DNA from: Isoetes taiwanensis
Lineage: Eukaryota; Streptophyta; Lycopodiopsida; Isoetales; Isoetaceae
Direction of reading: 5' to 3'
Length of the DNA: 64,000 nucleotides
Assembly (NCBI GenBank): GCA_021234155.1
Contig: JAJEKV010000002.1
Location: forward strand, 29,573,115-29,637,114
A program made the translations under genes and the position numbers. The notes beneath the pieces are model-generated. The model was not told the origin of the DNA and did not search any database. It saw nothing but the letters and a program-made list of their open reading frames with translations. Of the stretch, positions 47,475 through 58,620 are shown piece after piece. Position 1 is the stretch's first letter, and each line of letters opens with the position of its first letter.

Positions 47475-47785
47475 TAAGAGGGAGGAGAGAGAAGAGAGAC
47501 GAAAGAGAGAGAGGGGAAAGAAGAAACAGAGAAAGAAAGAGAGAGAGAAGAGAGACAAGGGAAAAAGGAGAGAGATAAAATAGAAAGAAGATAAAGAGAA
47601 GATAGAAAAGAGAGAAGAGAATGAAATTTGGGGGAAGAGAGAAAGGATAGACAAAGAGAAAGAAAGAGCAGATAGAAAGAGGGGAAAGAAGGGACAGAGG
47701 AGAGAGGGAGAAGAGAGGGGAGATAAAAGAAGGGGAGAGGGGAAAATAGAGTGAAGAAGAGGGAAGAGAGGAAGAAAAGGGCACA
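47475..47785 (+). repeat. 310-bp polypurine (GAGA) tract
   Basis: Almost exclusively G and A on the plus strand, based on gagaga and gaaaga steps with few pyrimidines. It could adopt triplex DNA. Long frames on either strand here are composition artefacts. Confidence 0.92.
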
Positions 47786-47955
47786 TGGGTGGGCCCAAAC
47801 CGAGGGCCGAGGCCGAGCCGAGAAATAGTCCCAAGGATGTCCAAACCGAGGCGAGGCCCCAGAGGGGCCGAGCCGAGGAAGGACGCAAAGGAAAAGGGCA
47901 CGTGGTTGGGCCCAAACCGAGGCGAGGCCCCGGAGGGGCCGAGCCGAGGAATGGT
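47786..47955 (+). repeat. GC-rich block with 71-bp direct repeat
   Basis: ccaaaccgaggcgaggcccc ... ggggccgagccgaggaa occurs at 47,841-47,880 and 47,912-47,951, and a third partial copy lies at about 47,788. Very GC-rich against an AT-rich background, probably a captured fragment or minisatellite. Confidence 0.85.
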
Positions 47956-48466
47956 GCCGTCAGGCTGGACAGACTGCTTGCAAGGCTATCAAAGAAAGTT
48001 TTAGCCTGCAGGACTTGCATGGACGCTTGCATAGACACGAAGAATTTTGCATTCAATTAAGTTGGAGGGCTTTCACAGTTTCAGTTAAATGAAAGTTAAG
48101 CAATTGTTTACAACCTCTCAAGTGTGGAGCAAGCACAACGACAATGTACTCTGCCATTTTCCTACAAGGTACAATCCCATATCTTTCCCCTTAACTTCCC
48201 AACTGCTTAATCTGGTAGCAGTAGCAGCATGTTTTCAAAGAATCTAAGGAATCTACAAGAACTTGGACCGTAGGAACATGCTAAAATTGAAACTTACAAC
48301 ATAGGAACATGCTCCGTAGGACGTGCTAAATTTCTTGTATTTATATATTTATTACTTACATTTACACATACATATATATAATGTGCGAAATTGCATAAAC
48401 AGTTGAAACTTCACCGAGATGAGAACATATGTATGGAATATATGGAAAACATTTGTCCATCTTGTT
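47956..48466. other. Unassigned; dispersed-repeat fragment
   Basis: No gene recognised. The 48,270-48,350 stretch (gtaggaacatgctaaaattg, tacaagaaatt on the opposite strand) is an inverted relative of 35,945-36,030. Confidence 0.5.
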
Positions 48467-49300
48467 CCATCTTGCTTTCAAAAGCATTTGCAACATCTCT
48501 ATCCAATATAAAATTTCCCCATGGTTTATTCTTAGAGTACGAAATTTATCCTTCACTTAAGGGTAGCGAAAGCAGAGTCATGAGCGCGTGTGGACGAAGA
48601 GCATAGATTATGCCCATGTGCAAAAATTTCGGCAAGGATAGATTTGCATGTATCTCTTTCTTTCCTCTTATATTGAGGTCAATCAGTACAACACAATCTA
48701 AGGTATGTTGTTATGATCATGCACAAAGTATTCCTTTAAGGGCATAATATAGGAGGTTCTCCTCAAAATGGCTTATGTAACTACTTTATTCACATTGATA
48801 TTTATACGTTGAATGCTATAAACAATTGAGTACTACCTTTGCATAGGCCAAAATTTACACAATTATAAGATTTGCCTACCATACTATCGTTAGCTTCACA
48901 TGTGACACATATACTCCATCTTGCTTTCAAAAGCATTTGCAACATCTCTATCCAATATAAAATTTCCCCATGTTTTATTCTTAGAGTACGAAATTTATCC
49001 TTCACTTAAGGGTAGCGAAAGCAGAGTCATGAGCGCGTGTGGACGAAGAGCATAGATTATGCCCATGTGCAAAAATTTCGGCAAGGATAGATTTGCATGT
49101 ATATCTTTCTTCCCTCTTATATTGAGGTCAATCAGTACAACACAATCTAAGGTATGTTGTTATGATCATGCACAAAGTATTCCTTTAAGGGCATAATATA
49201 GGAGGTTCTCCTGAAAATGGCTTATGCAACTACTTTATTCACATTGATATTTATACGTTGAGTTGAATGCTATAAATAATTGAGTACTACCTTTGCATAG
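48467..49300 (+). repeat. 449-bp tandem duplication, second copy interrupted
   Basis: Copy 1 starts at 48,467 (ccatcttgctttcaaaagca) and copy 2 at 48,916. They are near-identical through gagtactacctttgcatag. Copy 2 then breaks at 49,300 and resumes at 51,731 (gccaaaatttacacaattat), ending about 51,788. Copy 1 keeps the unbroken site at 48,837-48,850. Confidence 0.93.
49290..49300 (+). repeat. Left 11-bp target-site duplication
   Basis: CCTTTGCATAG, identical to 51,720-51,730 and present once at 48,837-48,847 in the uninterrupted copy. Confidence 0.92.
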
Positions 49301-49439
49301 GGTGAAAATATCCTTACCCTGGTTTTGGTGATTCCATCGCAAATAATTCCATCCCGCGGAATCACCAGCCAGAGACCCCGTTATTCGTACCAGAGCCCCC
49401 GTTATCCGTACCTGACAGGGTCGCTTTCAGGTCATTTAT

Positions 49440-49812
49440 ACCTTCCGGCGGAATCACAACTTTGCTATTCCGCCAGATGGAATCACCAATTTACGATTCT
49501 TCGAGATGGAATCACCGCTCATGTATTCCGCCAGACGGAATCACAACCGTATTATTTATTCCGCGAGACGGAATCACAATCGTGTTATTCCGCCAGACGG
49601 AATCACAACCATGCTATTCCGCCAGATGGAATCACGAACGTCTGATTCCGTGAGATGGAATCACCACTTACGTATCCCGCCAGACAGAATCACAACATTG
49701 CTATTCCGCCAGATGGAATCACAACCCATGCAATTCTGCCCGGTGGAATCACAAATGTAAGATTCTTCGAGATGGAATCACCACGAATGCATTCCGCGGG
49801 AAGGAATCACCT
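49440..49812 (+). repeat. Thirteen 29-bp subterminal repeats in the TIR element
   Basis: A 29-bp unit with ATTCCGCCAGA(C/T)GGAATCAC repeats about 13 times with strict period (starts near 49,439, 49,468, 49,497 ... 49,791). Each unit has a small palindrome (ATTCCG/CGGAAT). About three copies occur near the right end (51,458-51,540). Subterminal repeats of this kind are transposase-binding sites in several TIR families; that role here is inference. Confidence 0.92.
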
Positions 49813-50373
49813 GTGGACCTTTGAATTTGTAATAACTGCAGGCAGGGAGGAAAAATTGGCAATGGTTCAATCCAGCAGAAGTTTATGCATGATTCCGAGG
49901 ATGGTTACTTGAAGATTATAATCATCTCATATGAATTTAAGGTCCAATTGAGGCATCAACGAAGGAGATAGCTTTTGCCATTTATATCACTGGATAGAAA
50001 CAACAAATTCAAGCTGTAATCTTGCTACTAATGTCTTCAAAATTTGCTTCACTGTAAATGGCTATGAGAAGTGCCCTGGTGAAACAATGTTATGGAAAAC
50101 ACACATGTTAACATGAAATAACTTATGTTTAACATTGTAGACTCTTCAGCTTCTTGATGGAAAAGATAATATGCAAAAGCAAGCAGAACAGAGGATTAGC
50201 AGAATTGATTCATACAGTAGATTGCTCTTCAGCGTCTGGGTTGGGGATTTGAACCCCTTGCCATTATCGGCAATGCCATGGGCTGCTTCAAACAAGAACA
50301 AGAAACAACAAACATGCCTGTGCACCGATTTGGAAAGGAAATGAGTTTGCAAGTTAATGCTTTGCACTGATAC
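49813..50373. other. Interior of TIR element, no gene recognised
   Basis: Mixed-composition sequence between the subterminal repeats and the exon-like segment. Nothing else recognised. Confidence 0.4.
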
Positions 50374-50745
50374 CTGCCCTCCGGTTACCCTTGCATCTCC
50401 ACACCCCAACTTAAACGCTGCACTTGGATAGCCTCTGCTGAGATTGATGCCATAGCCTCTTGCTTCTCTTATCTTTGCTCTGAACAGCCCAAATGCTTCG
50501 CCTCTGCACCATTCTTTTTCGAAATCCTCTTTGAAGGACGGCCTTGGCTCCAAGCTAGGCTCTCGCAGAGTAAGTCCTCAGCCGGATGTTTCTTCCAAAG
50601 GAGCTAAAAAGGGCTATAGCAAATGGACGCCCGGTGGCACCATTCTTGAAGAAGAAGAACATGCTTCTGATTTATACCCAGTACCTCATCAGCGCCCACC
50701 GCCGCTGTAACATCTTCGTCCAACGCCACACCCTCAAGCAGTAGC
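50374..50745 (-). pseudogene. Captured gene-like fragment inside the TIR element
   Basis: The minus strand reads protein-like sequence in more than one frame: FWEEFRDATLLLEGVALDED (from about 50,750) and, after a frame change, PRPSFKEDFEKEWCRGEAFG...GYGINLSRGYPSAAF, ending at a potential donor (gggcag|GTATCA, 50,374). I do not recognise the protein. GC content exceeds that of the flanks, consistent with capture of host exonic sequence. Confidence 0.4.
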
Positions 50746-51440
50746 GTGGCATCACGAAACTCCTCCCAGAATTCTGGCCTCACACAACTTCACAATGCTC
50801 CTTTAGAGCCCATAATCACTATGAATTCCCAGCGAAGCAAGAGCTTCGCAGCCGCCCAACCTAGCTCCAGCATTTTAGTGGATACCTCCTCCGGTAGCTT
50901 GGAATGCAGCCAATATCAGATCCCATTTCAGTCTGCTTCAGAAAGTACCCGGATTTTTGCCCAAACCCCCAAATTTACCCTCAAATTTTCGATCCAGCAC
51001 TCCCGCTCTCGCGTTTCTTCGTCCTGGGCGCCGATTTATGCCTCGCCGCTGTCGGTTTTTCGTTGATTCGGCCGCTCTGCTCTGCCAGCCATAGCCAGCC
51101 TGATTGTTTTCTTGCGTGTCTGCTGTTCTGATTCGTTTTCTTGCCCCTGTTTTTGGCCATAGCCATGCTGCCTGATCTGTAGAAGCAAAAATAGAACAAG
51201 AACAAGAAAAGAAGAAACAACAACTCGTCTAAGCCTGCGAAAAAATATGGCGGATCACCTAAACTCTGATTTAGTTAAACCTAGAAGCTGCAACAAGGAT
51301 GTGGAGCCATCGCCATCGTCGCCATCCCTAAAGCTTCAAAAAAATGCCGGCCACGCCGGATCGCTTGGAGCAACCCGCCATAGCCGGCGCTACACTGGCT
51401 GAAAAAACCTTCAAGAACGTAAAAAATTTGAATTTTTTAA
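50746..51440. other. GC-rich interior of TIR element
   Basis: Overlapping frames on both strands (for example plus 50,746-51,066) without recognised domains. Possibly the 5' flank or first exon of the captured minus-strand fragment. Confidence 0.35.
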
Positions 51441-51719
51441 TTTTATATTTCAAATGGTGATTCCGTCGGATGGAATAACAGAGCGGTGATTCCGTCTGGC
51501 GGTATTTTGCGGAAGTGATTCCGCCGGAAGGTATAAAACGGACGGCTAGGATGGACCCTACAGACGGATGGCTGGGATCTATCAGAAGGTACACCTGACA
51601 TTGTCAGGTACGAATAACGGGGCCTCCGGAACGGATCCCGTTCCCGGAGGGTCTGTGATTCTGCGGGAAGGAATTATTTGCGATGGAATCACCAAAACCA
51701 GGGTAAGGATATTTTCACC

Positions 51720-51730
51720 CCTTTGCATAG
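51720..51730 (+). repeat. Right 11-bp target-site duplication
   Basis: CCTTTGCATAG immediately after the right terminus TTTTCACC. Confidence 0.92.
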
Positions 51731-51788
51731 GCCAAAATTTACACAATTATAAGATTTGCCTACCATACTATCGTTAGCTTCACATGTG

Positions 51789-52854
51789 GTGAATATCTTA
51801 TTAGTTCCTTATTTCGATGATTCAATGAGGTCAATATTATTTTGACCGTTTTGATTTTGGAGGCATATCAAGGCTATGCTTTCACCCTTATAAAAAACTG
51901 GCAAACGACAAAGTAGCTACAAAGTAACAAATGGGGAAATAAAAAAAATAAATGCTTTGTCTTCCCGTGACGAAGACCATTGTTTTTACATCTATCAATG
52001 GGGCTCAATCTGGGCGACAAAGTATCGGATTTCTGGAGCAATGGGATGCTGCTGTTTTACAACTGTTTAACAACTACTTTACACCTCCAACAAATGGCCC
52101 GTCTTATTTTCCATCCAGACGAGCATAGATTTGCATATTTCGGCTAGCCGTCTGGGAGCTTCTATGGGGAGGCCAGCGCATCTTTTGTGGAATAGTTAGT
52201 ATTCTGTGTCTAAACTTAGGCAAACATTTTCATGTTTGCAAGTTCGGCAGCAGTCAAGAGCGTTAAAGACAACGAATTTTTCACATATAGCAGATAAAGA
52301 TATTCGTGACTCTATTATAGACAGCAATTTTGTGATTATCTGATGCTACCGCGTGAAATCAAAGAAAAGCAAGGAATTCGAAAACAAATTCGGAAATAGG
52401 GGGCATACCTTATATGAAGTTTGCCTGCAGTCTTAGTGAGTCTTAGCGAATTGAAAAACCTGAGTGTTCTAAGCCTATTTATACCCAGAGATCCACAGCG
52501 TGAATTGATCCATAAAAATCTTTCTAAATCCAGGTAACATCTGGAACACTACAAATTTTTCACGTGCATCAGATTATGGTGCCAGCACCAAGAGAAAGAG
52601 ATGCCAATCTAATATATCTGACAGAATCAGGGATGAATCATCGTTCTGACAAAATCAGGGATGAATCCACGTTCTTACATATGAATCATGGTGAATCATT
52701 GTGCTTACACATGAATCATGGTTCTGAGAAGGCATATTGCCCACGTTTCTGGAATTGACCTCTTCACCAAATACAGCTGTCTCACTCTCAACAGCACAGG
52801 AAGCCTGCAGTTATTAAACCCTGCAGTTAATGACGATGCGAAGGCTCCCTGTGC
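51789..52854. other. No gene recognised; short atgaatcatggttctg repeats
   Basis: AT-rich, mostly featureless. Between 52,630 and 52,730 the phrase (g)atgaatcatggttctgac recurs four to five times in diverged form. Confidence 0.45.
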
Positions 52855-52863
52855 TTGGGCGGA

Positions 52864-53045
52864 CAATCGTGGTATTTATCAACAACTGTCATGTTTGAAC
52901 CCAAAAAAATACACGAGGTTTTCGTGGACTTAACGAATATTTTAGTGAGTGTCATGTTAAAACCACATTGAGAGAAAAAATACACGGAGTTTTTTTTATT
53001 TCATGCTGGTTCAAACATGACAGTGGTTGATAAATATCACGATTG
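52864..53045. mobile_element. 182-bp MITE with 9-bp target duplication
   Basis: The termini are inverted copies over about 38 bp (CAATCGTGGTATTTATCAAC... at the left, its complement ending at 53,045). It is flanked by TTGGGCGGA at 52,855-52,863 and 53,046-53,054, a perfect 9-bp duplication typical of Mutator-type transposition. Inside, aaaatacacg(a/g)(a/g)g(t)ttt repeats in two diverged copies. Confidence 0.92.
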
Positions 53046-53054
53046 TTGGGCGGA

Positions 53055-55375
53055 TTGAAGATCTGGCCATGTTGCCCCTTCTCCTAAAACCTAAATCTGC
53101 TTTTCCGGTCTTGTCCGGAAACTGTAAAAAGACTGCATTTTTTATGCGTGCCGGAAGGTGAAGCTTAGGCCCTAGTTTTTGCAGTCCGACCACCAGCGCC
53201 ACAATCCTAGTTACTGCCAGCACTAGCATTGAGAATAAATGAAGCTTTGCGTAAATACGATGACACTTCTTAGGTGTGTTTGTTCATATGCATGCTTTGA
53301 TATGGACATTGTTCCAGGTTGTTTAAGGCAGTGTATATTTGTCCAAAATTATGCAAAAAGTCATCAACTACATTAGGATCCCTAAAGCAAAATGAGGTAG
53401 TTGCACTCATATCTGAATATCTTGAGTTGTGCTGATCTTGTTCAAATGATTTTTGAAGGAGCAACCAGCTAAAAGTTCTGGTGAGATATAGGAAAAAATT
53501 TTGCTCAATTTGGATCTGGAATGTCCGAGAAAATCAAGTTCAAAGTTGGAAGAAAATTTGGCCAGTGCACTTCCCCGAGATAAAACAACGTCTGCACACT
53601 CAAATTATGATATCTCGAGGTTTACTGAACAATTTTGCATGGTTTTTGCAATGACTATCAGAGAAAAGTTGTAGGAACATGTGGGGAAAAATTTGGCCTA
53701 ATTTGGAACTAGAATGATGGAGAAAAACGAGTCCAAATTGGATCAAAAATTCTGTCAGTGAACTGTCACGGAAAACCAGCAAGCATTTTTTTGGATCTCG
53801 AGCTTGATAAGGGTTTTTTGCATGATTTCAACTGACACAAGTCTGAATAGGGCCTAATATCATGTGCAAATAAAATTGTAGTTTGGATCACGATAAGTGT
53901 CTATGTAATAACAGAGACACTTCTCATGATAACATGCTACAGAGACCCAAAATGTCATCATGTCCATATCACCACCATCTTGCCATGTCACCCAAAATTT
54001 GCCAACATCACCCAATGAAAAGACCAAAGATGGACATCTTTTCATTTTTGGCCTAGTAAAACCTTGACCTTGCTTACTTGGCACGCCATACCACCACTTG
54101 GAGTGCCACATAGGCTCAAACACGATGTTGACCCTCAACCTGGCTTAACAGTCAAACACAAGAAGCCAACTTGAAGCTATGCTCAAGTTGGGATTTGAAC
54201 CTCCAGAGACCTCCAGATCACTTAAGATGATCAATCTATACAAGAAAATTTCAATAGGATAGCTCAAAAAGCTCAAAAGTTCATATGTTCATACCTTTCC
54301 CATTTCCAGAAAATGGTAGTAGTACTCAAATCGAGGTGGCATGCAGAGATAAATTGATTCTTGAGTATTGATTGCTTATACTAATAGAGAAAAGTTGTTG
54401 GGAAGCAATGGTAAAAACCTTGACCAATTCTGAGCTCAGATCCTTGAGATATTCGAGTTCAAAGTCGGGACAAAATTTGGTCAATGAAAGTCAAACTGCA
54501 AACAATGATTAAAAATGAGGCTTTTGAGTTGCCAATGGAGTTTTTGATAAATTCCAAAGCCAAGATGTGCCAAAAGGAGCTGTGATATGGGGAAAGTGGT
54601 CAAATTGCAATTTGGATCACAAGAAGTATTTTTTGTGCATTGATTTGCAGAGAACAGTCAAGAACAGTCTCAGACAGCATGCAAAAGTCTACAATATGAG
54701 TTTGGAGAAGAGGGAAGAAATAGGGGCGAGCAATGGTAATAAACATACATCATACAAATGGAATTTATGGATCCTTGATGGAAATCCATATGAATGTTTT
54801 GACCAAGGATTAGGGTGTAAGACCTCGAGACAAGAAATATAAGGCAAGGGCTAGAAGTGGTGAAATTAAGTGACTCAAGGGGTTATATACGGAAAATAGA
54901 GAATTGGTCTAGGCAAAAAGTGTTTCAGAGGTGGGTTTATGGCATGATAAGCACAAAAGGGGTAAAATAGGATATGGAGGTAGAAATGAGGGAAATGGCT
55001 AGGAATGTGGAACCAAATACCATGAGATCAAATTTGAAGCTGTTGACTTCTAAATTTGATGCTGGACCTTGCATGGCATGTTAGAGCCCACGTGGCATGT
55101 TGAAGCATGTTGTAACATGGCAAATTGGTGATGTGGACATGATGACTTAGATTTGGAAGAAATATGACAACCTTTGGAATTTTTGGTAGAGGAGTTTGGC
55201 AAGGGATAGAATAGAAGGAACTTCAAGAACTTAAAGAGCTGACTACCAGGGCCTTGCTAAGCTACTATAAAGGGAGGGTGTGGACGTCAGAAGAAGGATC
55301 CTTAAAACCTCCCCGGAAGCAACTTGCCCCAAAAGTCCTCTTTGAAGGCCTAGCGACGGATGAGCATCTCCCCTA
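53055..55375. repeat. Diffuse repeats of about 190 bp; possible LTR-type promoter
   Basis: From about 53,460 to 54,560 a diverged module recurs: (gag)aaaagttgt(a/t)gg, then aaaatttggcc(t/a), then gagttcaaagt(t/c)g and ttttgcatg. Around 55,255 ctactataaagggagggtgt resembles a TATA box with a downstream start. This may be part of a decayed LTR retrotransposon; no protein domain is seen. A 92-codon minus frame (53,860-54,138) and a 91-codon plus frame (54,567-54,842) are unassigned. Confidence 0.45.
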
Positions 55376-56080
55376 CTTTAAAATTGTGAATTGGCTTTGC
55401 CTTGCTTACTTGGCATGACATGTCACCAATGGCATGCCACATCATCATGCACATGTCAACTTTTGCAAATTGGATTTGCAAAAATTATGGTAGATGCCAT
55501 GGCATGATTTTGGTGAGGTGGCAAAGATGAGACTTAAGGTGGCAAAATATGAAAAGGTGACTTTTGCGAAAATTATGGGTGATGACATGGCATGAACATG
55601 TGAGTTGGCATCAAAGGAGCAAGCAAACTACTTTCTTTTTAAGAAGGTGAGCATTTGCAAAAACTATGAGAGATGCCATGGCATGATTTTGGTGAGGTGG
55701 CAAAGATGAGACTTGAGGTGGAAAAATGAAGAATTTGCATGGACAAATTTTCAACATTAACATATTTCTCCATGGTGACATGGCATTTCTTTGGATGGTG
55801 TGGCATGTGATGTGATGACTAAGCATTTTATGCACTTTAGATAGAAAATGACTAGGCCAATGTACAAAAGGAAAAAAAAAGAGTGTTTTTTGAGCGAGAT
55901 AAGTGGCAAGCAAGGTGATGTGGCACTGGAAATGACGAGGTGTCATAAGAAAGAGAAACCAAACTCCATAATTTTTGAAGAGACGACTTTTTCAAAAATT
56001 ATGGGTGATGACATGGCATGAACATGTGAGTTGGCACCTATGGATGATGACATGGCAAAACACGAAGGGATAGAAAAATA
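55376..56080 (+). repeat. Interspersed tandem repeats (gatgccatggcatgattttg type)
   Basis: Two alternating variants, (a/t)ttgcaaaaattatggtagat + gccatggcatgattttgg and aaaattatgggtgatgacat + ggcatgaacatgtgagttgg, recur near 55,476, 55,562, 55,655 and 55,985. Spacing is about 85-90 bp for neighbours. Related phrases occur at 53,960-54,110. Confidence 0.75.
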
Positions 56081-56880
56081 AAGAATTTGCCTAACCAATT
56101 TAACTTCTTAGAAGAAGCATGTTCACTAGGATGTGCCTAGATTCCCTTATTAATGCTAATGCATGAATGGCATGCAGGAATTTGTCATGTTATATTATAT
56201 TGGATGCTGGAAGCGGATAGAGAACATTGAATAGAGTTTGAAACTCTAGATGATCTGAGACATGGATAAGTCTGAGTATTTGCAAATTTATCTATGGTTT
56301 ATATTCATAGACAATTACCTAAGACATTCATGAATTTACAAAGGTGCGTAGAGAGTTTATTATATTAGGTTGAAGTGATTATTTGCACCTGCATGAATTA
56401 ACCTAGGGCTTATTATGATTAATTCCCAATAGCTAAGATTTTCAAATTTGAGTCGAGCTATGATTTTAGAATGTAGATGTACGTGGACCAACGACACATT
56501 GATATGAACAAAAAGCAAAAAGGGAAATTCAAATAGTCGGTTCCCGGGATGATAAATGTGGGGCAGTCAATCAGAAACAAGAGATGAACAAATTTGGAAG
56601 AGGTTGCAATGCCTGTGCTATCAGAGCTATTGGAATTGAAAACAACCTAGAAGATATTGAGTTACAAGTGACAATCAGCCATTGACCATTGAAATATCAT
56701 TTGCTAAATATCTATATATTCAATAAGAGTATCTATCTATTCACAAGGGTTTTTTTTTTATAAGTTCGAATTGGAAAAGGGTCTATTGATAAGTTTGAAT
56801 TCTAATATTATGTGAAAACTTATAAGGGCCGTCGGATGAAAAATAAACCAAGGGCTTAGATCTGGATCCTCATCGTCCTA
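56081..56880. other. No feature recognised
   Basis: AT-rich sequence without long frames, repeats or terminal structures that I can identify. Confidence 0.4.
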
Positions 56881-57780
56881 TCTCATTGGTCAAACATTTT
56901 GGCGGTGGGCGGCGGGCTTTTTTGGCAGGCTCCAATCCCCTTCTTCTTTTCTAAATTCAGATTCCTGGCCATTCTCCGACCTCTCAGCTTCTGATCATGT
57001 TCTGCTGGACCTCTTTGCTTCTCTTCAAAGATCCGGATCACGCCTTTTCTTGGATTCATAGTTTTGACAGTGGTCTTTGGGGGGGGCGGGTGCATGCTTG
57101 GGAAGAGGTGGGCGGAGGGATAGATGGTGTGCAAAAATCTTGGAGCCACGAGGCCACGAAGCATCGCCGTTCTTGTCGGCGGAGCTTGATGCGGTTTTGC
57201 TTTTGCGGCGGCGGGCGTTTTTTGCTTTCTTTCTTCTTGGACAACCTTCAATCTCCTTCAATGCATCTTCGTGCGCCTCATCTCCATCCGGTTCTTTGAG
57301 GGAGGCGGCAGAGCATCTCCATCTAGATTTCTTTGAGGTTAGGATTTGCGAGGCTAGGTCGGGAAGCATTGGTGAGAAGCGCATGAGGCATTACATTTAC
57401 ACAGTGTCTACATTTGCGGGCGGGTTTTGCTTTCGGTTGCATCTGTTAGCCGTAATCGATCCGCATGGGGCGGCCTTGTTTAAACAACTATTACCCCAAC
57501 AAAGATTTTTTCTTTCTTTGCATTGTTTGTGGATTTGCTTGCATTGTTTATTTTCTTTCTTTACGCATCTGTGTCCCCTCCCCCACCACATTTTTCTTAC
57601 TTTGGGCATTGCAGATACGGCAAGGGTTGGAAGAAAGTTCGCCGGGATGGGCATCAGTTTCAAAAAGGCTACAGTTGAAGAAGGATATGGATTTATGGGG
57701 GCAGAAACTATCCCCGTCGAAGGATTGGGGGGCAGAAACTATCCCCGTCGAAGGATTGCCGGTCCAAAGCAGTAACAAGT
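56881..57780. other. GC-rich island with overlapping frames, gene not identified
   Basis: GC content rises sharply over 56,890-57,780. A plus frame of 232 codons (57,077-57,775) and minus frames of 119 and 122 codons (57,384-57,025 and 57,251-56,883) overlap. The minus frame is rich in K/R (CPRRKKAKNARRRKSKTASS) with an acidic lead, like a nuclear protein exon. I recognise no domain on either strand. It may be a captured or decayed exon, or a promoter-proximal region. Confidence 0.3.
57697..57758 (+). repeat. 31-bp tandem duplication
   Basis: gggggcagaaactatccccg and the next 11 bases occur twice in succession (period 31). Confidence 0.9.
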
Positions 57781-58059
57781 GAGATTTTTTTTTCCCCTAT
57801 TTTTATGGCCTATAGCTTTTGAACATAAAACTACCCAGCAGGACATGGCAGAAATGGTGGCAATCTTTGGTATGTTGTCTTAGGGTGAAATGTACCATCA
57901 CATTGTTAGCAAGCTAGCGTTTAACTTGGATAAAGGTTTAAGTTTTCATCTGAAACAAAGGAATCAATGTTCAGAAACATTGAAAGCTCGAACTTAGGCT
58001 TAAAAAACTATAAGAATAGAAACAAAAGAAGACTTTAGAAGAACTCTATGCTTTAAAAA

Positions 58060-58105
58060 TTACTATGCCTCATGGACTTCTTGGGTTCGATTCCCAAAAA
58101 GGCTT
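58060..58105 (+). other. tRNA-like T arm, probably a SINE remnant
   Basis: TTGGG-TTCGATT-CCCAA forms a perfect 5-bp T stem with a 7-nt loop and B-box sequence GGTTCGATTCC. No matching acceptor or D arm is found upstream, so this is not called as a tRNA gene. Confidence 0.5.
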
Positions 58106-58139
58106 TTCTAAGAGAACCTAAGAACAACCAAAATATAAG

Positions 58140-58620
58140 CCAGCAAAAAATTCTTATCTTTAAATATTTTATTTGGTAAAATGCACGTTGTTTTTGTAAA
58201 TTCTAGTGTTTTTTTTTTTTTTCCACAAAAACAACACATGAAACAATAGCTATTTTTAAGAAATGACGTGTTAATCGTTTTTATAACTACATTTGAAAAT
58301 AAATATTTATATAAAACCAATATGGATTTTATTTAAAACAATACTCGAAAACAACATCTACTTTAAAAAACCACGTATTTTTTTTTAGGAAACCAACATT
58401 TAAAAACAACATAGTTAAAAGAAAAAAACAGAAAACTACGCGTAGTTTCTAACAAAATCGGACAAAATTCTATACATGTTTTTTTAGTGTTGTTTTTCTA
58501 CAAAATAACAGTTAAAAACGACATGTTCACTTTTTAGCTTCACAAAGAACCACGTATCTATTTTTTAGGAAAGCAACACTTGAAAACCACATCTACTTCT
58601 AAACAAGGTGCTGCGCACGG
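58140..58620. repeat. AT-rich diverged repeats (aaaaacaacat type)
   Basis: The phrase aaccacgtat(c)tatttttta ggaaa(c/g)caaca occurs at about 58,369 and 58,549, and variants of (a)aaaaacaacat(ct)actt occur several times. T and A homopolymer runs. No gene. Confidence 0.65.

Larger units (their letters stand above)
49301..51719. mobile_element. 2,419-bp TIR element, probably non-autonomous Mutator-like
   Basis: The first and last 50 bp are perfect inverted copies (GGTGAAAATATCCTTACCCT...), with imperfect inversion continuing to about 130-150 bp. The element is flanked by an 11-bp target duplication and the unoccupied site is present 450 bp upstream. A duplication of 9-11 bp and long TIRs fit Mutator-like elements. 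No transposase is visible. The interior is GC-richer than the flanks and contains gene-like sequence, as in elements that capture host fragments. Identical termini imply recent movement. Confidence 0.88.

Noticed and set aside
47421-48056. 211-codon minus frame rich in S, L, F and P
   Set aside because: It is the reverse of the GA-rich and GC-rich tracts; amino-acid bias follows the base composition.
49440-49812. CRISPR array, because of regular 29-bp repeats
   Set aside because: There is no repeat-spacer alternation: the whole 29-bp unit repeats without unique spacers, it lies inside a TIR element, and the context is eukaryotic.
55240-55300. A host-gene promoter at the tataaagggagg motif
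   Set aside because: No gene follows it and it lies in a repeat-rich region, so an LTR-type or chance motif is more likely.
58060-58105. A tRNA gene
   Set aside because: Only the T arm is convincing; there is no matching acceptor stem, D arm or anticodon arm upstream.
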